Shown here: one piece after another, positions 1 to 8,435 of the stretch
Numbering within the stretch: the stretch's first letter is position 1
Layout: every line of letters starts with the position of its first letter
Assembly: GCF_001625015.1 (NCBI RefSeq)
Contig: NZ_LVWJ02000014.1
Coordinates: 3,162,001 to 3,226,000, forward strand
Length of the DNA stretch: 64,000 nt
Direction: 5' to 3'
DNA from: Lewinella sp. 4G2
GTDB taxonomy: Bacteria; Bacteroidota; Bacteroidia; Chitinophagales; Saprospiraceae
Notes under the pieces: model-generated
Told to the model about the DNA's origin: nothing
The model's database searches: none
What the model saw: the letters and a program-made list of their open reading frames with translations, nothing else
Program-made: the position numbers and the translations under genes

Positions 1-1554
1 GCCGGATTTAATTTTGACACGCAAAATCAACTCGGGCGCAACAGCGAACTTTCCCTGGATGAATTAACCGGGCTGCTCGCCGGGGTGCCAGCGCGGCAGG
101 GGACCTATTCTCTGGCGGTTTGCATTGAGGAATGGTCGCGTGACGAAACACCTATTTTGCTGAGCGAGACCAAGCGGGAGTTCCAACTGGTCGTAGCCCT
201 ATGCGGAACCGCAGTGACCGCGGATCTGGTAGAAACGGAGTTGGACGCGCAGGGCAGATTCTACATTCAACAGTGTGGCCTCGGTGAAAACACGATCTTC
301 AACGAAAGCACGGATGAGCGTTTCATAGATCGTTACGATTGGATCGTCAACGGTCCGGAAGGAAGGATAACGGGGCGAGGGCGCGATTTTAGCTACAGTA
401 TAGAAGAAGTTGGAGAGTACACTGGGATGATGATACTCAACCGTACCAGTTTCGCGGCAAACTGCCGTGATACCGCCGAATTCCTGTTGGGTGTCTTCCC
501 CGGAATCGAGCCTGACTTTGAGTTTGAGGACATCGCTTGTGAAGACCAGCCCATCAACTTTACGAATGAGTCTACTACGGAGTCGGATAACTTCATTACC
601 GGCTATTCATGGGACTTTCGTGACTCCACTGCACTGGTGACGACTACGGACGCCACGCATCAATTTACCTTCCCGGGGACGTACCCCGTCCGGTTGGTGG
701 CGACGGATAATAATCTGTGTAAGGACTCGATTGACATCGACGTACCCTTCTTCCCAATTCCAAAAACGGTGATCGTCCCGCCGGACGGATCGTTTGGTTG
801 CTTGCCGTTGGTGAAGAAATTCCCCAACCTAAGTTCCCCCATCTCGGAAGAGTATGACTTCGAGTGGCGGTTCGGCGACGGTGGTACCAGTGATGAACTC
901 AGCCCAACTTATGCGTACGATACGGAGGGTATTTATGATGTTTACCTAAAGATCACCAGCCCCCTGGGTTGTTCGGTAGATACTACACTGCTGGAATTCG
1001 TAGACGTACGCCAATCCCCGATGGCGGACTTTTTCTGGACGCCGGAACGACCAACGCGATTGGCACCCGACTTTCAAGTATTCGATGCCTCCCAGAACTC
1101 GCTGGGTAAGAAGTACTGGGTCAGTAATGCGAACGGAGACCGACTCTTCGCCACGCCAAACGCCAGTTTTCCCTACACGCTGCGGGATACCAGTTCCATT
1201 TTTATCACCCAGGTAGTGAGCCACCCCAGTGGATGTACCGATACGATTGTGAAGTCTCTGCGATTGGCGGGAGCGAGCACATTTTATGTCCCGAACGCTT
1301 TCACGCCGAATGGTGATGGCCTAAACGATATCTTCTTCCCAAAGGGAGAGCTCAACGAAATCACTGAGTACCGATTCCGCGTGTGGAACCGTTGGGGTGA
1401 GTTGGTCTTCAGCACTTCCGACCCGGAGCAAGGTTGGAACGGGCAATTCAGGGAAATTGATAGCCCCGGTGGCGCCTATTTGTGGGATGCAGAGTTTCTT
1501 GACCCCCTCGGTTTGGAACAGCGGTTTAAGGGCGGGGTAGTGCTCATTCGCTGA
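1..1554 (+). CDS. PKD-domain surface/adhesin protein with type IX secretion C-terminal domain (5' truncated)
   Basis: The frame is open from the first base, so the N-terminus lies outside the window; a GTG at 85 is internal. The visible part is extracellular-type beta-sandwich sequence. Two PKD-like repeats are recognisable, one around nt 600-735 (SWDFRDS ... YPVRLVATDN) and one around nt 860-960 (FEWRFGDGG ... GIYDVYLKI). The last 90 or so residues are a gliding motility-associated C-terminal domain (CHU_C / T9SS type B) with the hallmark VPNAFTPNGDGLND near nt 1288-1329 and a terminal GGVVLIR. In this family that domain sends the protein through the type IX system to the cell surface or medium. 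Its role is probably adhesion or gliding, but the ligand is unknown. A strong hairpin terminator follows 23 bp after the stop. Confidence 0.9.
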   Translation, partial: AGFNFDTQNQLGRNSELSLDELTGLLAGVPARQGTYSLAVCIEEWSRDETPILLSETKREFQLVVALCGTAVTADLVETELDAQGRFYIQQCGLGENTIFNESTDERFIDRYDWIVNGPEGRITGRGRDFSYSIEEVGEYTGMMILNRTSFAANCRDTAEFLLGVFPGIEPDFEFEDIACEDQPINFTNESTTESDNFITGYSWDFRDSTALVTTTDATHQFTFPGTYPVRLVATDNNLCKDSIDIDVPFFPIPKTVIVPPDGSFGCLPLVKKFPNLSSPISEEYDFEWRFGDGGTSDELSPTYAYDTEGIYDVYLKITSPLGCSVDTTLLEFVDVRQSPMADFFWTPERPTRLAPDFQVFDASQNSLGKKYWVSNANGDRLFATPNASFPYTLRDTSSIFITQVVSHPSGCTDTIVKSLRLAGASTFYVPNAFTPNGDGLNDIFFPKGELNEITEYRFRVWNRWGELVFSTSDPEQGWNGQFREIDSPGGAYLWDAEFLDPLGLEQRFKGGVVLIR

Positions 1555-1576
1555 CCATCCGCGACAAGACATAGGA

Positions 1577-1614
1577 AAGGCCGTAACGCATTCTTTTGCG
1601 TTACGGCCTTTTTC
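1577..1614. terminator. Bidirectional intrinsic terminator
   Basis: A perfect 14-bp stem (1577-1590 with 1597-1610) has a 6-nt loop and is followed by a T-run on the plus strand, with an A-run before it serving the minus strand. It sits between two convergent genes, the PKD protein ending at 1554 and the small secreted protein ending at 1636, so it probably ends both transcripts. Confidence 0.9.
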
Positions 1615-1635
1615 AATTGTGGAACCGAAGGGTTG

Positions 1636-2016
1636 TTACTTCCCGCGAGTAAATAGGTACTGCGTGCTACCCCCCGTGGAACTGGCGTTGCCTTCGGTCG
1701 GGAGGACCATGGATTCTTCGTAAACCCATCCATTAGCAATGAGGAAGTTGACGGCGTGCATCACGGAGTTGAAGCGCATCCGTTTCCCGTCGCGGGGGTT
1801 GATAACCTCCATGCGCTGGCGGCTACCACCGGCTACGGATTGGCCGTAATCGACGAAGATCGTCACCTTATTGGAAAGGAAGCGCTCCTGGGCGATCATG
1901 CGGACCATGAAGACTTCCTCCAGATTGTTGATGTTAACGCCGTCGACGACGACCTGGCTGAAGGCAGCGGTAGTACCGGCAAAAACGAGGGCGAGGGCAA
2001 AAAAGAACTTTTTCAT
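1636..2016 (-). CDS. Small secreted protein of unknown function
   Basis: 126 aa, starting at the ATG at 2016; a TTG 18 bp upstream would only add residues before the signal peptide. A clear Sec signal peptide (MKKFFFALALVFAGTTAAFS, then QVV) is followed by a compact domain of about 100 residues with no cysteines. That domain contains DYGQSVAGGSRQRMEVINP, suggesting a small beta-rich fold. No family is recognised. Bacteroidota genomes carry many such small periplasmic or exported proteins next to T9SS substrates, but neighbourhood alone gives no function. It converges on the PKD gene across the terminator at 1577-1614. Confidence 0.7.
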   Translation of the reverse strand: MKKFFFALALVFAGTTAAFSQVVVDGVNINNLEEVFMVRMIAQERFLSNKVTIFVDYGQSVAGGSRQRMEVINPRDGKRMRFNSVMHAVNFLIANGWVYEESMVLPTEGNASSTGGSTQYLFTRGK

Positions 2017-2158
2017 ATGGCTTTGTTTTGTCAAGTAAACCGGTATGTCGAGGTCTGGTACATACCACGACGCGAGAATAGTGTTTTCTTAACAAAATTG
2101 CGTCCGTCGTCTTACGTTATTCAGGGCAGTTGCCACTTCTGATCCATCTACTTTAACT

Positions 2159-2521
2159 ATGAAGATGCTCTTTGCTCTTTTATTAACGGTTATATCCTGG
2201 TCCCAGCAAGCTGACCTACCGGTGCAATGGGTGGGCAATAAGGACGTAGTGCTGGGAACCATTCCCAGAGGAGAGGACCATACCATTACCTACCAATTCC
2301 GCAACCTGACGGACGGGCCTTTGCTAATTGAAAACGTACGAACCTCCTGCGGATGCACTTCCTCAGATTGGGAGGAGCGGCCGGTAGCACCGGACAGCTT
2401 TGGATCGATCAACGTCACCTACGACTCGACGAAACGCGGGTATTTCCGGAAGAACGTCAAGGTTTTCTTCGTCGGCCACCGGGGAGGGCACCGCCTTTCA
2501 CTCTCGGGGTTCGTCGAATAA
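2159..2521 (+). CDS. DUF1573 domain protein, exported
   Basis: 120 aa. The short N-terminal hydrophobic segment (MKMLFALLLTVISWSQQ) is a signal peptide ending near residue 17. The rest is a single DUF1573 Ig-like domain: the diagnostic motif is RTSCGCTSSDW in the middle, preceded by a strand reading ITYQFRNLTDGPLLIENV and followed by PDSFGSINVTYDS. DUF1573 proteins are common exported proteins of Bacteroidota with no established biochemical role. The two cysteines of SCGC are conserved in the family. The gene lies 78 bp upstream of the signal peptidase gene and may be cotranscribed with it, though a separate promoter-like box (TACCTTCG near 2569) lies between them. Confidence 0.85.
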   Translation: MKMLFALLLTVISWSQQADLPVQWVGNKDVVLGTIPRGEDHTITYQFRNLTDGPLLIENVRTSCGCTSSDWEERPVAPDSFGSINVTYDSTKRGYFRKNVKVFFVGHRGGHRLSLSGFVE

Positions 2522-2599
2522 GCACTCCCCGTGGTAGATAGCGGTGGGGCGGACCTGGCTAATGTGTTACCTTCGCCGCCGTTATAAAACAAGACAACT

Positions 2600-4210
2600 A
2601 TGACCTGGTTAACCCTCGTCTTACTCTTCGGATACATTGCCCTCAGCGCCGCATTGTACCTGCTATTTCCCAAGGCCGGCCGCGACGCCAAGCTGGCCCT
2701 GATCCCCGGCTACAATATGTGGATCGTGGCTGAAATCGTTGGCCGCAAGGGGTGGCACAGCTTGCTGTTGCTAATACCTTATTTTAATATCTTCATCTTC
2801 GCGGGGCTGATGGTAGATCTCGCTCGGTCGTTTGGCCGCTACTCCTTCGGGGAGCACGTGCTGGCGGTCATTGCCTCCTGGGGGTACTTCGGCTGGGTAG
2901 CCAAACAGGACGGCCCAACCTTCGTTTATAATGGCCCTATCCTGGAAGTGGAGCGCCAGTACCAGGCGGAACTAAAGACCGCCACCAAGACCGGGGAGAA
3001 GCGGGAGATCAACAAGGTCCACGCGCGTTACCCGCAGTTTGAAAAGCCATTCTATCAGGACTGGGCCGAGGCGGCGGTCTTCGCCATCTTCGCGGCCGCG
3101 CTGATCCGTCTGCTGCTGATTGAATCCTACATTATTCCTACGCCTTCGATGGAGGGTAACCTGAACGTGGGTGACTTTCTGTTTGTCTCTAAGGTCCACT
3201 ACGGTTTGCGGTTGCCCCAAACCTTGTTGATGATCCCTCTGGCGCACAACCGCGCGCCACTGGTGGGTGGGGAGAGTTACATTGACGGAGCGGACTTGCC
3301 CTACCGTCGTTTGCCTAAGATTGAAAGCATTGACCGGTATGACCCGGTCGTGTTTAACGTACCCGCCGGTGATAGTGTGTACCTCATTCCCGGGCGCGCT
3401 ATCTATCCCCACGACATTCGCCACGGTGGCAACCCCCAATTGGCGCAGGCCGTGGAGAGTGGCCGCCTGGACCTCATCACCCGCCCCGTCGACAAAAGAG
3501 ACCATTACGTGAAGCGCTGCGTAGGTTTGCCGGGAGAAACGTTGGAAATCAGGGAACGGGACGTTTTTGTTAACGGTACTAAGATCGAGGACCCGGAGAA
3601 CGTCCAGTATTCCTACTTGGTAGACGGCGTGCCGTCGACACTCCCGGAGAAGTGGCGGGATATGAAGATCAGCCCGGATGATTTCCAGGCTCGCGGTGAC
3701 GGACGCGCGGTGATGATCCTATCCAACGAGCAGAAGGAGACCCTTCAGTCTCAGAACCCGGGCATGACCTTTGAGTACACCGAAGTACCTGGAGGCGTCC
3801 AGTACTACCCCCACGACGCCCGCTACTGGGGCCAGCAGGGGAGGGATAATTTCGGCCCGGTTCTGATCCCGGAACGGGGTATGACCACCAAGTTGGATGA
3901 GAAAACCTACGCACTCTACTGGAGGTGTATCCGCGTCTACGAGGACAACCCCAGCTTCGAAAAGCGGGGCAAGAAGTTTTACCTGGACGGCCAGGAGATT
4001 ACCGAGTACACCTTCAAGATGGATTACTTCTGGATGATGGGAGATAATCGCCACAACTCCGAAGACAGTCGGGTGTGGGGATTCGTGCCGGAAGATCACA
4101 TCCTCGGTAAACCGCTCTTCGTATGGTTCTCTATCAAAGAGGGTAGCCTGGCGAATGGCGTGAACTGGAACCGGATCGGACGCAGCGCTTCCAAAATTGG
4201 TGGCCTCTAG
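2600..4210 (+). CDS. lepB: Signal peptidase I, large Bacteroidota type
   Basis: 536 aa membrane protease that removes signal peptides from Sec-exported proteins. An N-terminal region (about residues 1-115) contains two or three membrane segments and resembles the DUF5684-type domain often fused to Bacteroidota signal peptidases. A further membrane segment near residues 155-175 leads into the catalytic domain. The Ser/Lys dyad is visible: Ser183 in PTPSMEGNL and Lys305 in HYVKRCVGLPGE. The C-terminal box GDNRHNSEDSRVWG lies near residue 480. The catalytic domain carries long insertions, which explains a length well above the usual 250-350 aa. Substrates in this window would include the many signal-peptide proteins. 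dapB follows after 39 bp. Confidence 0.95.
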   Translation: MTWLTLVLLFGYIALSAALYLLFPKAGRDAKLALIPGYNMWIVAEIVGRKGWHSLLLLIPYFNIFIFAGLMVDLARSFGRYSFGEHVLAVIASWGYFGWVAKQDGPTFVYNGPILEVERQYQAELKTATKTGEKREINKVHARYPQFEKPFYQDWAEAAVFAIFAAALIRLLLIESYIIPTPSMEGNLNVGDFLFVSKVHYGLRLPQTLLMIPLAHNRAPLVGGESYIDGADLPYRRLPKIESIDRYDPVVFNVPAGDSVYLIPGRAIYPHDIRHGGNPQLAQAVESGRLDLITRPVDKRDHYVKRCVGLPGETLEIRERDVFVNGTKIEDPENVQYSYLVDGVPSTLPEKWRDMKISPDDFQARGDGRAVMILSNEQKETLQSQNPGMTFEYTEVPGGVQYYPHDARYWGQQGRDNFGPVLIPERGMTTKLDEKTYALYWRCIRVYEDNPSFEKRGKKFYLDGQEITEYTFKMDYFWMMGDNRHNSEDSRVWGFVPEDHILGKPLFVWFSIKEGSLANGVNWNRIGRSASKIGGL

Positions 4211-4249
4211 GACGAGCTCCCCTGTTTATCATCAATCGAAGTATTGACC

Positions 4250-5014
4250 ATGAAGATCGCACTACTTGGCTACGGCAAGATGGGCCGCGTCATTGAGGGA
4301 CTGGCCCAAGCTGCCGGCGACGAGATCGTACTGCGGGTCGACGAGAGCAACCGAGGAGACATCACTGCGGCCGACCTGGCTAAAGCTGACGTCGCCATTG
4401 AATTTAGCCGTCCGGAAGCCGCTCCCGGTAACATCGATTTGGCACTTGCTGCTGGCGTCCCCATCGTAGTCGGGACGACTGGCTGGTTAGCGCAGTTACC
4501 CGCCATTAGCGAGAAGGTAGTGGCTGCGGAGGGTGCCCTTTTCTGGGCGTCCAATTTCAGCGTTGGAGTGAACGTGTTCTTTGCGGCGGCAAAACAGTTG
4601 GGGCAGTTGCTCGGTCAGTACCCAGGCTACGCGGCCAGCGTGGAGGAGATCCACCACTTACAGAAGTTGGATTCGCCGAGTGGGACGGCCATTACCTTGG
4701 CGGAGTCCTTTGCAGCCGGAAATCCTGCTTACGGCAGTTGGTCCTTGGACCGAGTTACGTCTATAGTCCCCCAACAAAACATTGCACCTGCGGCAGCGCC
4801 CGCAAATGGTGAAAAGGCGGTACCGATCCACAGTATTCGTGAGGAGGGCGTGCCAGGGACGCACTTGCTAACGCTAAGCTCTGGCGTGGATACGATTGAG
4901 TTGAAACACACGGCACACTCCCGGGAAGGCTTTGCGAAAGGTGCTCTGGTGGCGGCTAACTTTTTGCGGGATAAGAAAGGTGTCTTCACGATGGAAGACC
5001 TTCTGAAGCATTAG
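4250..5014 (+). CDS. dapB: 4-hydroxy-tetrahydrodipicolinate reductase
   Basis: 254 aa, starting at the ATG at 4250 (an in-frame TTG lies 6 bp upstream). It catalyses the NAD(P)H-dependent reduction step of the diaminopimelate/lysine pathway in the cytosol. The nucleotide-binding loop is GYGKMGR near the N-terminus, and the substrate/catalytic segment EEIHHLQKLDSPSGTA contains the family His-His and Lys. The C-terminal dimerisation part has REEGVPGTH. Between these domains is an Ala/Pro stretch (IAPAAAPANGEKAVP) where other DapB proteins have a short variable loop. This stretch is encoded by one copy of the dispersed 17-bp element (4784-4800). The gene follows lepB after 39 bp. Confidence 0.95.
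   Translation: MKIALLGYGKMGRVIEGLAQAAGDEIVLRVDESNRGDITAADLAKADVAIEFSRPEAAPGNIDLALAAGVPIVVGTTGWLAQLPAISEKVVAAEGALFWASNFSVGVNVFFAAAKQLGQLLGQYPGYAASVEEIHHLQKLDSPSGTAITLAESFAAGNPAYGSWSLDRVTSIVPQQNIAPAAAPANGEKAVPIHSIREEGVPGTHLLTLSSGVDTIELKHTAHSREGFAKGALVAANFLRDKKGVFTMEDLLKH
4784..4800 (+). repeat. Dispersed 17-bp element, copy 1 (inside dapB)
   Basis: Exact match to GCACCTGCGGCAGCGCC. Here it is in the reading frame that encodes Ala-Pro-Ala-Ala-Ala-Pro, in a variable loop of DapB. Confidence 0.8.
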
Positions 5015-5039
5015 GGAACAATTGGACCGGCTTGCGTTG

Positions 5040-5047
5040 TATGTTTG
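5040..5047 (+). promoter_or_regulatory. Bacteroidota-type -7 box for the beta-propeller gene
   Basis: TATGTTTG matches the TAnnTTTG -7 consensus of the Bacteroidota housekeeping sigma factor. It ends 19 bp before the ATG at 5067, giving a short leader. No convincing -33 TTTG is seen at the expected spacing. Confidence 0.45.
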
Positions 5048-5066
5048 CCACCGCAAAACACCCGCT

Positions 5067-5957
5067 ATGTACCGCCTCCAATACTGCCTCTTTTGCCTGC
5101 TGATGACCGGTTCGCTCTTCGCGCAACTGCCCAATACGCAAGTGTACGTTTTCGACATGGCCGTACGGGATACGAGTATCACTTTTTCGAAGCCGTTGTA
5201 CGTATCGGGTTTTAACCCAAAGGGCTACAACAATCAGCCTGGCTGGATTGACCGGAACAATTTGCTGATGACGGTCGCCATGCCGGGAGATGATCAGCCC
5301 GAGATCTACAAGATGGATCTGGCCCGCCGCAAAAAGACGCGGCTCACGGCGACGGCTTCCGGCGAGTTTAGCCCGAAAGTGATGAGCACCGGAACCAAGT
5401 TCTCTGCCGTCCGCCAGGAAGTGATCGGCCAGGATACCGTACTGCGACTTTGGGAATTTCCGCTGGACCTGACTACGAACGGTAAACCAGTTTTCAGCCA
5501 AATCACCGGCACGGGCTACTACGAGTGGCTAAACAGCGTGCAGTTGGCGCTCTTTCAAGTGGAAGACCCCAGTAAACTAATGCTCGCCGCTACGGATAAT
5601 GGCGCACCTACTCAGTTAGCTAAGCGTATTGGCCGCTCTTTCGCTCGACAGCCTAACGGCAACCTCGCTTACGTCGATAAATCTCGCCAGCCCTGGCGTA
5701 TCGTGGAGAAAAGCCTCTACCGCCTCAACGATCCGGCAACGCTGGTAACGGAGGTGCGGCCCGGCTCGGAGGACTTCAGCATCCTGCCCGACGGCTCCTA
5801 CATCATGGGGCAGGGGAGTAAGCTCTACCGCTTTGACCCGTTACGCAACCCCCGCTGGGTGGAGTTAACGGACCTCCGCCTTTACGGTATCCGCGGCATT
5901 ACCCGAATTTCAACTAACAACTTCGGCCGCATCGCCATCGTCGCGACGGGCCGGTAG
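5067..5957 (+). CDS. Exported TolB/WD40-like beta-propeller protein
   Basis: 296 aa, starting at the ATG at 5067 so that the protein begins with a signal peptide (MYRLQYCLFCLLMTGSLFAQ). The mature part has repeated four-stranded blades typical of TolB-like/PD40 propellers: phrases such as QPGWIDRNNLLMTVAMPG, KKTRLTATASGEFSPKV and EDFSILPDGSYIMGQGSKLY each combine a small-residue/proline turn with hydrophobic strands. These proteins are usually periplasmic or lipoprotein-associated scaffolds, and no catalytic residues can be assigned. It follows dapB by 52 bp but has its own promoter-like box. Confidence 0.7.
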   Translation: MYRLQYCLFCLLMTGSLFAQLPNTQVYVFDMAVRDTSITFSKPLYVSGFNPKGYNNQPGWIDRNNLLMTVAMPGDDQPEIYKMDLARRKKTRLTATASGEFSPKVMSTGTKFSAVRQEVIGQDTVLRLWEFPLDLTTNGKPVFSQITGTGYYEWLNSVQLALFQVEDPSKLMLAATDNGAPTQLAKRIGRSFARQPNGNLAYVDKSRQPWRIVEKSLYRLNDPATLVTEVRPGSEDFSILPDGSYIMGQGSKLYRFDPLRNPRWVELTDLRLYGIRGITRISTNNFGRIAIVATGR

Positions 5958-6019
5958 ATTAAAGGCTACCGGACTAACCACCCGGCATTCATCCGATCAC
6001 CCACCACAACTACCAAATT

Positions 6020-7111
6020 ATGATCATCGGTTGTCCAAAGGAAATTAAGAACAATGAAAACCGGGTCGCCCTTACGCCCGGTGGAACCCTCGAACTCGTG
6101 CGCCGCGGCCATACGGTTTACGTCCAAACCCAGGCCGGCACCGGGAGTGGATATGCGGACGAAGATTACGTCGAGAGTGGCGCGGTGATTCTGCCCACCA
6201 TTGAAGAAGTGTACGGGAAAGCGGAGACCATCGTCAAGGTCAAAGAGCCCATTGCACCGGAGTACGATTTGATTCGGGAAGGGCAGTTCCTCTTTACCTA
6301 CTTCCACTTTGCCAGTTCGCGCCCACTGACGGAAGCGATGATCAAATCCAAAGCCATCTGTTTGACTTACGAGACGGTTGAAGCGCCGAATGGCTCCCTG
6401 CCACTGTTGATTCCCATGAGCGAAGTAGCCGGCCGCATGGCCGTGCAGGAAGGGGCGAAGTACCTCGAGGCGCCCTCCGGCGGGCGGGGAATTTTGCTCG
6501 GTGGCGTCCCTGGCGTTCGCCCCGCCAACGTTCTTATTCTGGGCGGTGGCGTAGTTGGTACCGAAGCCGCTAAAATGGCTTCCGGACTCAACGCCAACGT
6601 GACTCTGATGGACATCAGCCTCAGCCGGATGCGCTACCTCTGCGAAATCCTGCCGAAGAACGTGACTACCCTGTACAGCAGTGAGTACAACATTCGTAAG
6701 CAACTTTCTACCGTAGATCTGATTATCGGTGCTGTCCTTATTCCCGGAGCTAAAGCACCGCACCTCATCACCCGGCAGATGCTGAGTGAAATGCGGCCGG
6801 GCTCCGTCGTCATCGACGTGGCCGTAGACCAGGGGGGCTGCATCGAGACTTGCCACCCAACGACGCATGAGGACCCCACGTACGTGGTGGATGACGTCAT
6901 CCACTACTGCGTTGCCAACATGCCAGGAGCGGTACCTTTCACCAGCACCCAGGCGCTTACGAACGCAACCTTCCCCTACCTACTGCAGATTGCTCAGAAG
7001 GGTTGGAAGCAAGCTTGCGACGATAACGCCGGCCTGGCCAAAGGCCTCAACGTGATGGACGGCAAGATCGTCTACCAACCCGTCGCCGACGCCTTTGCTG
7101 ACTTAGCCTAA
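6020..7111 (+). CDS. ald: Alanine dehydrogenase
   Basis: 363 aa, matching the family length of about 370. It interconverts L-alanine and pyruvate plus ammonia with NAD. The N-terminus MIIGCPKEIKNNENRVALTP is the AlaDH/PNT signature. Lys75 in IVKVKEP and His96 in FTYFHFASS match the substrate-binding Lys and catalytic His of characterised alanine dehydrogenases in both residue type and numbering. The Rossmann loop GGGVVGTEAAK lies near residue 175. It is followed after 5 bp by a GreA-like gene, so the two are probably one transcript. Confidence 0.95.
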   Translation: MIIGCPKEIKNNENRVALTPGGTLELVRRGHTVYVQTQAGTGSGYADEDYVESGAVILPTIEEVYGKAETIVKVKEPIAPEYDLIREGQFLFTYFHFASSRPLTEAMIKSKAICLTYETVEAPNGSLPLLIPMSEVAGRMAVQEGAKYLEAPSGGRGILLGGVPGVRPANVLILGGGVVGTEAAKMASGLNANVTLMDISLSRMRYLCEILPKNVTTLYSSEYNIRKQLSTVDLIIGAVLIPGAKAPHLITRQMLSEMRPGSVVIDVAVDQGGCIETCHPTTHEDPTYVVDDVIHYCVANMPGAVPFTSTQALTNATFPYLLQIAQKGWKQACDDNAGLAKGLNVMDGKIVYQPVADAFADLA

Positions 7112-7116
7112 ACCAA

Positions 7117-7581
7117 ATGATTGAAGAAGGACTGGAACTGAAGGAGGCCTGCCTCGAGCACTGCTCACACTTGTTAGCGGACCAACTGGCAACCCTCAGT
7201 TCCAGCCTCGAATCCATCCGGGGTTCTCGCTCGAGTGAGACGAAGTCCAGTGCCGGAGACAAATTTGAGACCGGCCGGGCTATGTTGCAATTAGAGGAGA
7301 ATAACCTCAAACAGCAACTTGCCGCTGCGCTGGAGACGCGGCGCCTACTTGACCAGGCGCACCGTAGTACCACCGGCGATCGTATCGCTCACGGTAACCT
7401 GGTAGCCACGAATCGTGGAATTTATTTACTGGCGGCTGGGTTTGGTAAGATCAAGGTGAAGACGCGCGACGTGTTTTGCATTAGCCCTGGAAGTCCAATT
7501 GGTAGGCGTCTGCTAGGTAAAATTGCCGGCGAGGCATTTCTATTTAACGAAGTGAGGTTTCAGGTGCTGGGGTTTGTGTAG
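7117..7581 (+). CDS. GreA/GreB C-terminal-domain-like protein with coiled-coil N-terminus
   Basis: 154 aa. The N-terminal 80 residues are charged and helical (KFETGRAMLQLEENNLKQQL), as in the coiled coil of Gre factors. The C-terminal half ends in ISPGSPIGRRLLGKIAGEAF, which resembles the FKBP-like C-terminal domain of GreA/GreB (SP-hG-ALLGK). Gre factors bind RNA polymerase and stimulate cleavage of backtracked RNA. Bacteroidota encode a short paralogue of this kind, sometimes labelled 3-oxoacyl-ACP synthase in annotation, which this sequence does not support. The tip acidic residues needed for cleavage activity cannot be identified with confidence, so activity is uncertain. It lies 5 bp after ald. 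Confidence 0.6.
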   Translation: MIEEGLELKEACLEHCSHLLADQLATLSSSLESIRGSRSSETKSSAGDKFETGRAMLQLEENNLKQQLAAALETRRLLDQAHRSTTGDRIAHGNLVATNRGIYLLAAGFGKIKVKTRDVFCISPGSPIGRRLLGKIAGEAFLFNEVRFQVLGFV

Positions 7582-7583
7582 TT

Positions 7584-7692
7584 CCCCCCGGTAGTAGTCC
7601 CCCCGGTAGGTTGACCTTTAGGTCAACCCATGAGGAGAAGACTACCAATTTACAGGTTGTGTTTGTGAAGGTTGCGCCCGACCTAAAGGTCG
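7584..7692. repeat. Intergenic palindromes with ACC-TTTA-GGT cores and a 15-bp direct repeat
   Basis: Two copies of CCCCCCGGTAG (7584-7594 and 7599-7609) are 15 bp apart. They run into a perfect palindrome, GGTTGACC (7609-7616), loop TTTA, GGTCAACC (7621-7628). A second palindrome, CGACC-TAAA-GGTCG, lies at 7679-7692. The region separates the convergent gre-like and scoB genes. There is no T-run, so a terminator role is unproven. The first palindrome recurs at 12775-12792. Confidence 0.75.
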
Positions 7693-7719
7693 AGCCTACG
7701 ATAGAGCCTACGGTCGTGC

Positions 7720-8373
7720 TTACAACCGTATCTCCGGCACTTCCGCCGGCACCACCAGCCGTCCTTCCGTAGCCGCTTTGATCTCTTCCACCGTAACCCC
7801 CGGCGCACGTTCCCGCAGCAGAAAACCATCCGCCGTTACGTCAAGTACGGCGAGGTTAGTGACGATCTTCTTCACGCAGCCTAGCCCCGTGAGTGGCAAA
7901 CTGCATTGCTTCAGCAGCTTGGATTGCCCCGCCCGATTGGTATGGCTCATGGCCACGATGATATTTTCGGCGGAGGCGACGAGGTCCATGGCGCCACCCA
8001 TCCCCTTGACCATTTTGCCCGGGATCTTCCAATTAGCGATGTCCCCGGTATCGGACACTTCCATCGCGCCGAGTACCGTCAACTGGACGTGCTGGCCGCG
8101 AATCATTGCGAAACTGGTGGCGGAATCGAATATGCTGGCGCCCGGCAACGAGGTGATGGTTTGCTTGCCGGCGTTGATCAAGTCGGCATCCTCTTCACCC
8201 GCGTAGGGGAAGGGGCCCATCCCGAGAATGCCATTTTCGGATTGGAAGGTGACGTCGATTCCTTCGGGGATATAATTGGCGATCAGGGTAGGGATGCCGA
8301 TACCTAGGTTGACATACCAACCGTCCTGCAGTTCTTGGGCGATGCGTTGAGCGATGCCGTTTCTATCGAGCAT
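7720..8373 (-). CDS. scoB: 3-oxoacid CoA-transferase, subunit B
   Basis: 217 aa beta subunit of a two-subunit CoA-transferase that moves CoA between succinyl-CoA (or an acyl-CoA) and acetoacetate. The catalytic glutamate is in [11 protein letters not shown] (Glu46), the signature of the family B subunit, and [16 protein letters not shown] is the conserved N-terminal segment. Length matches the family. It lies 62 bp downstream of scoA on the same strand, as expected for the heterodimer. The likely role is ketone-body or acetoacetate use. The exact acyl donor (succinyl-CoA versus acetyl-CoA, as in AtoDA) cannot be decided from sequence alone. Confidence 0.92.
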   Translation of the reverse strand: MLDRNGIAQRIAQELQDGWYVNLGIGIPTLIANYIPEGIDVTFQSENGILGMGPFPYAGEEDADLINAGKQTITSLPGASIFDSATSFAMIRGQHVQLTVLGAMEVSDTGDIANWKIPGKMVKGMGGAMDLVASAENIIVAMSHTNRAGQSKLLKQCSLPLTGLGCVKKIVTNLAVLDVTADGFLLRERAPGVTVEEIKAATEGRLVVPAEVPEIRL

Positions 8374-8435
8374 AATTGAAGGTTAGGGGAGGGGAAGATG
8401 GAAAGGGTTTGAGGGCGAGTGCCCTGGAGCTTACG

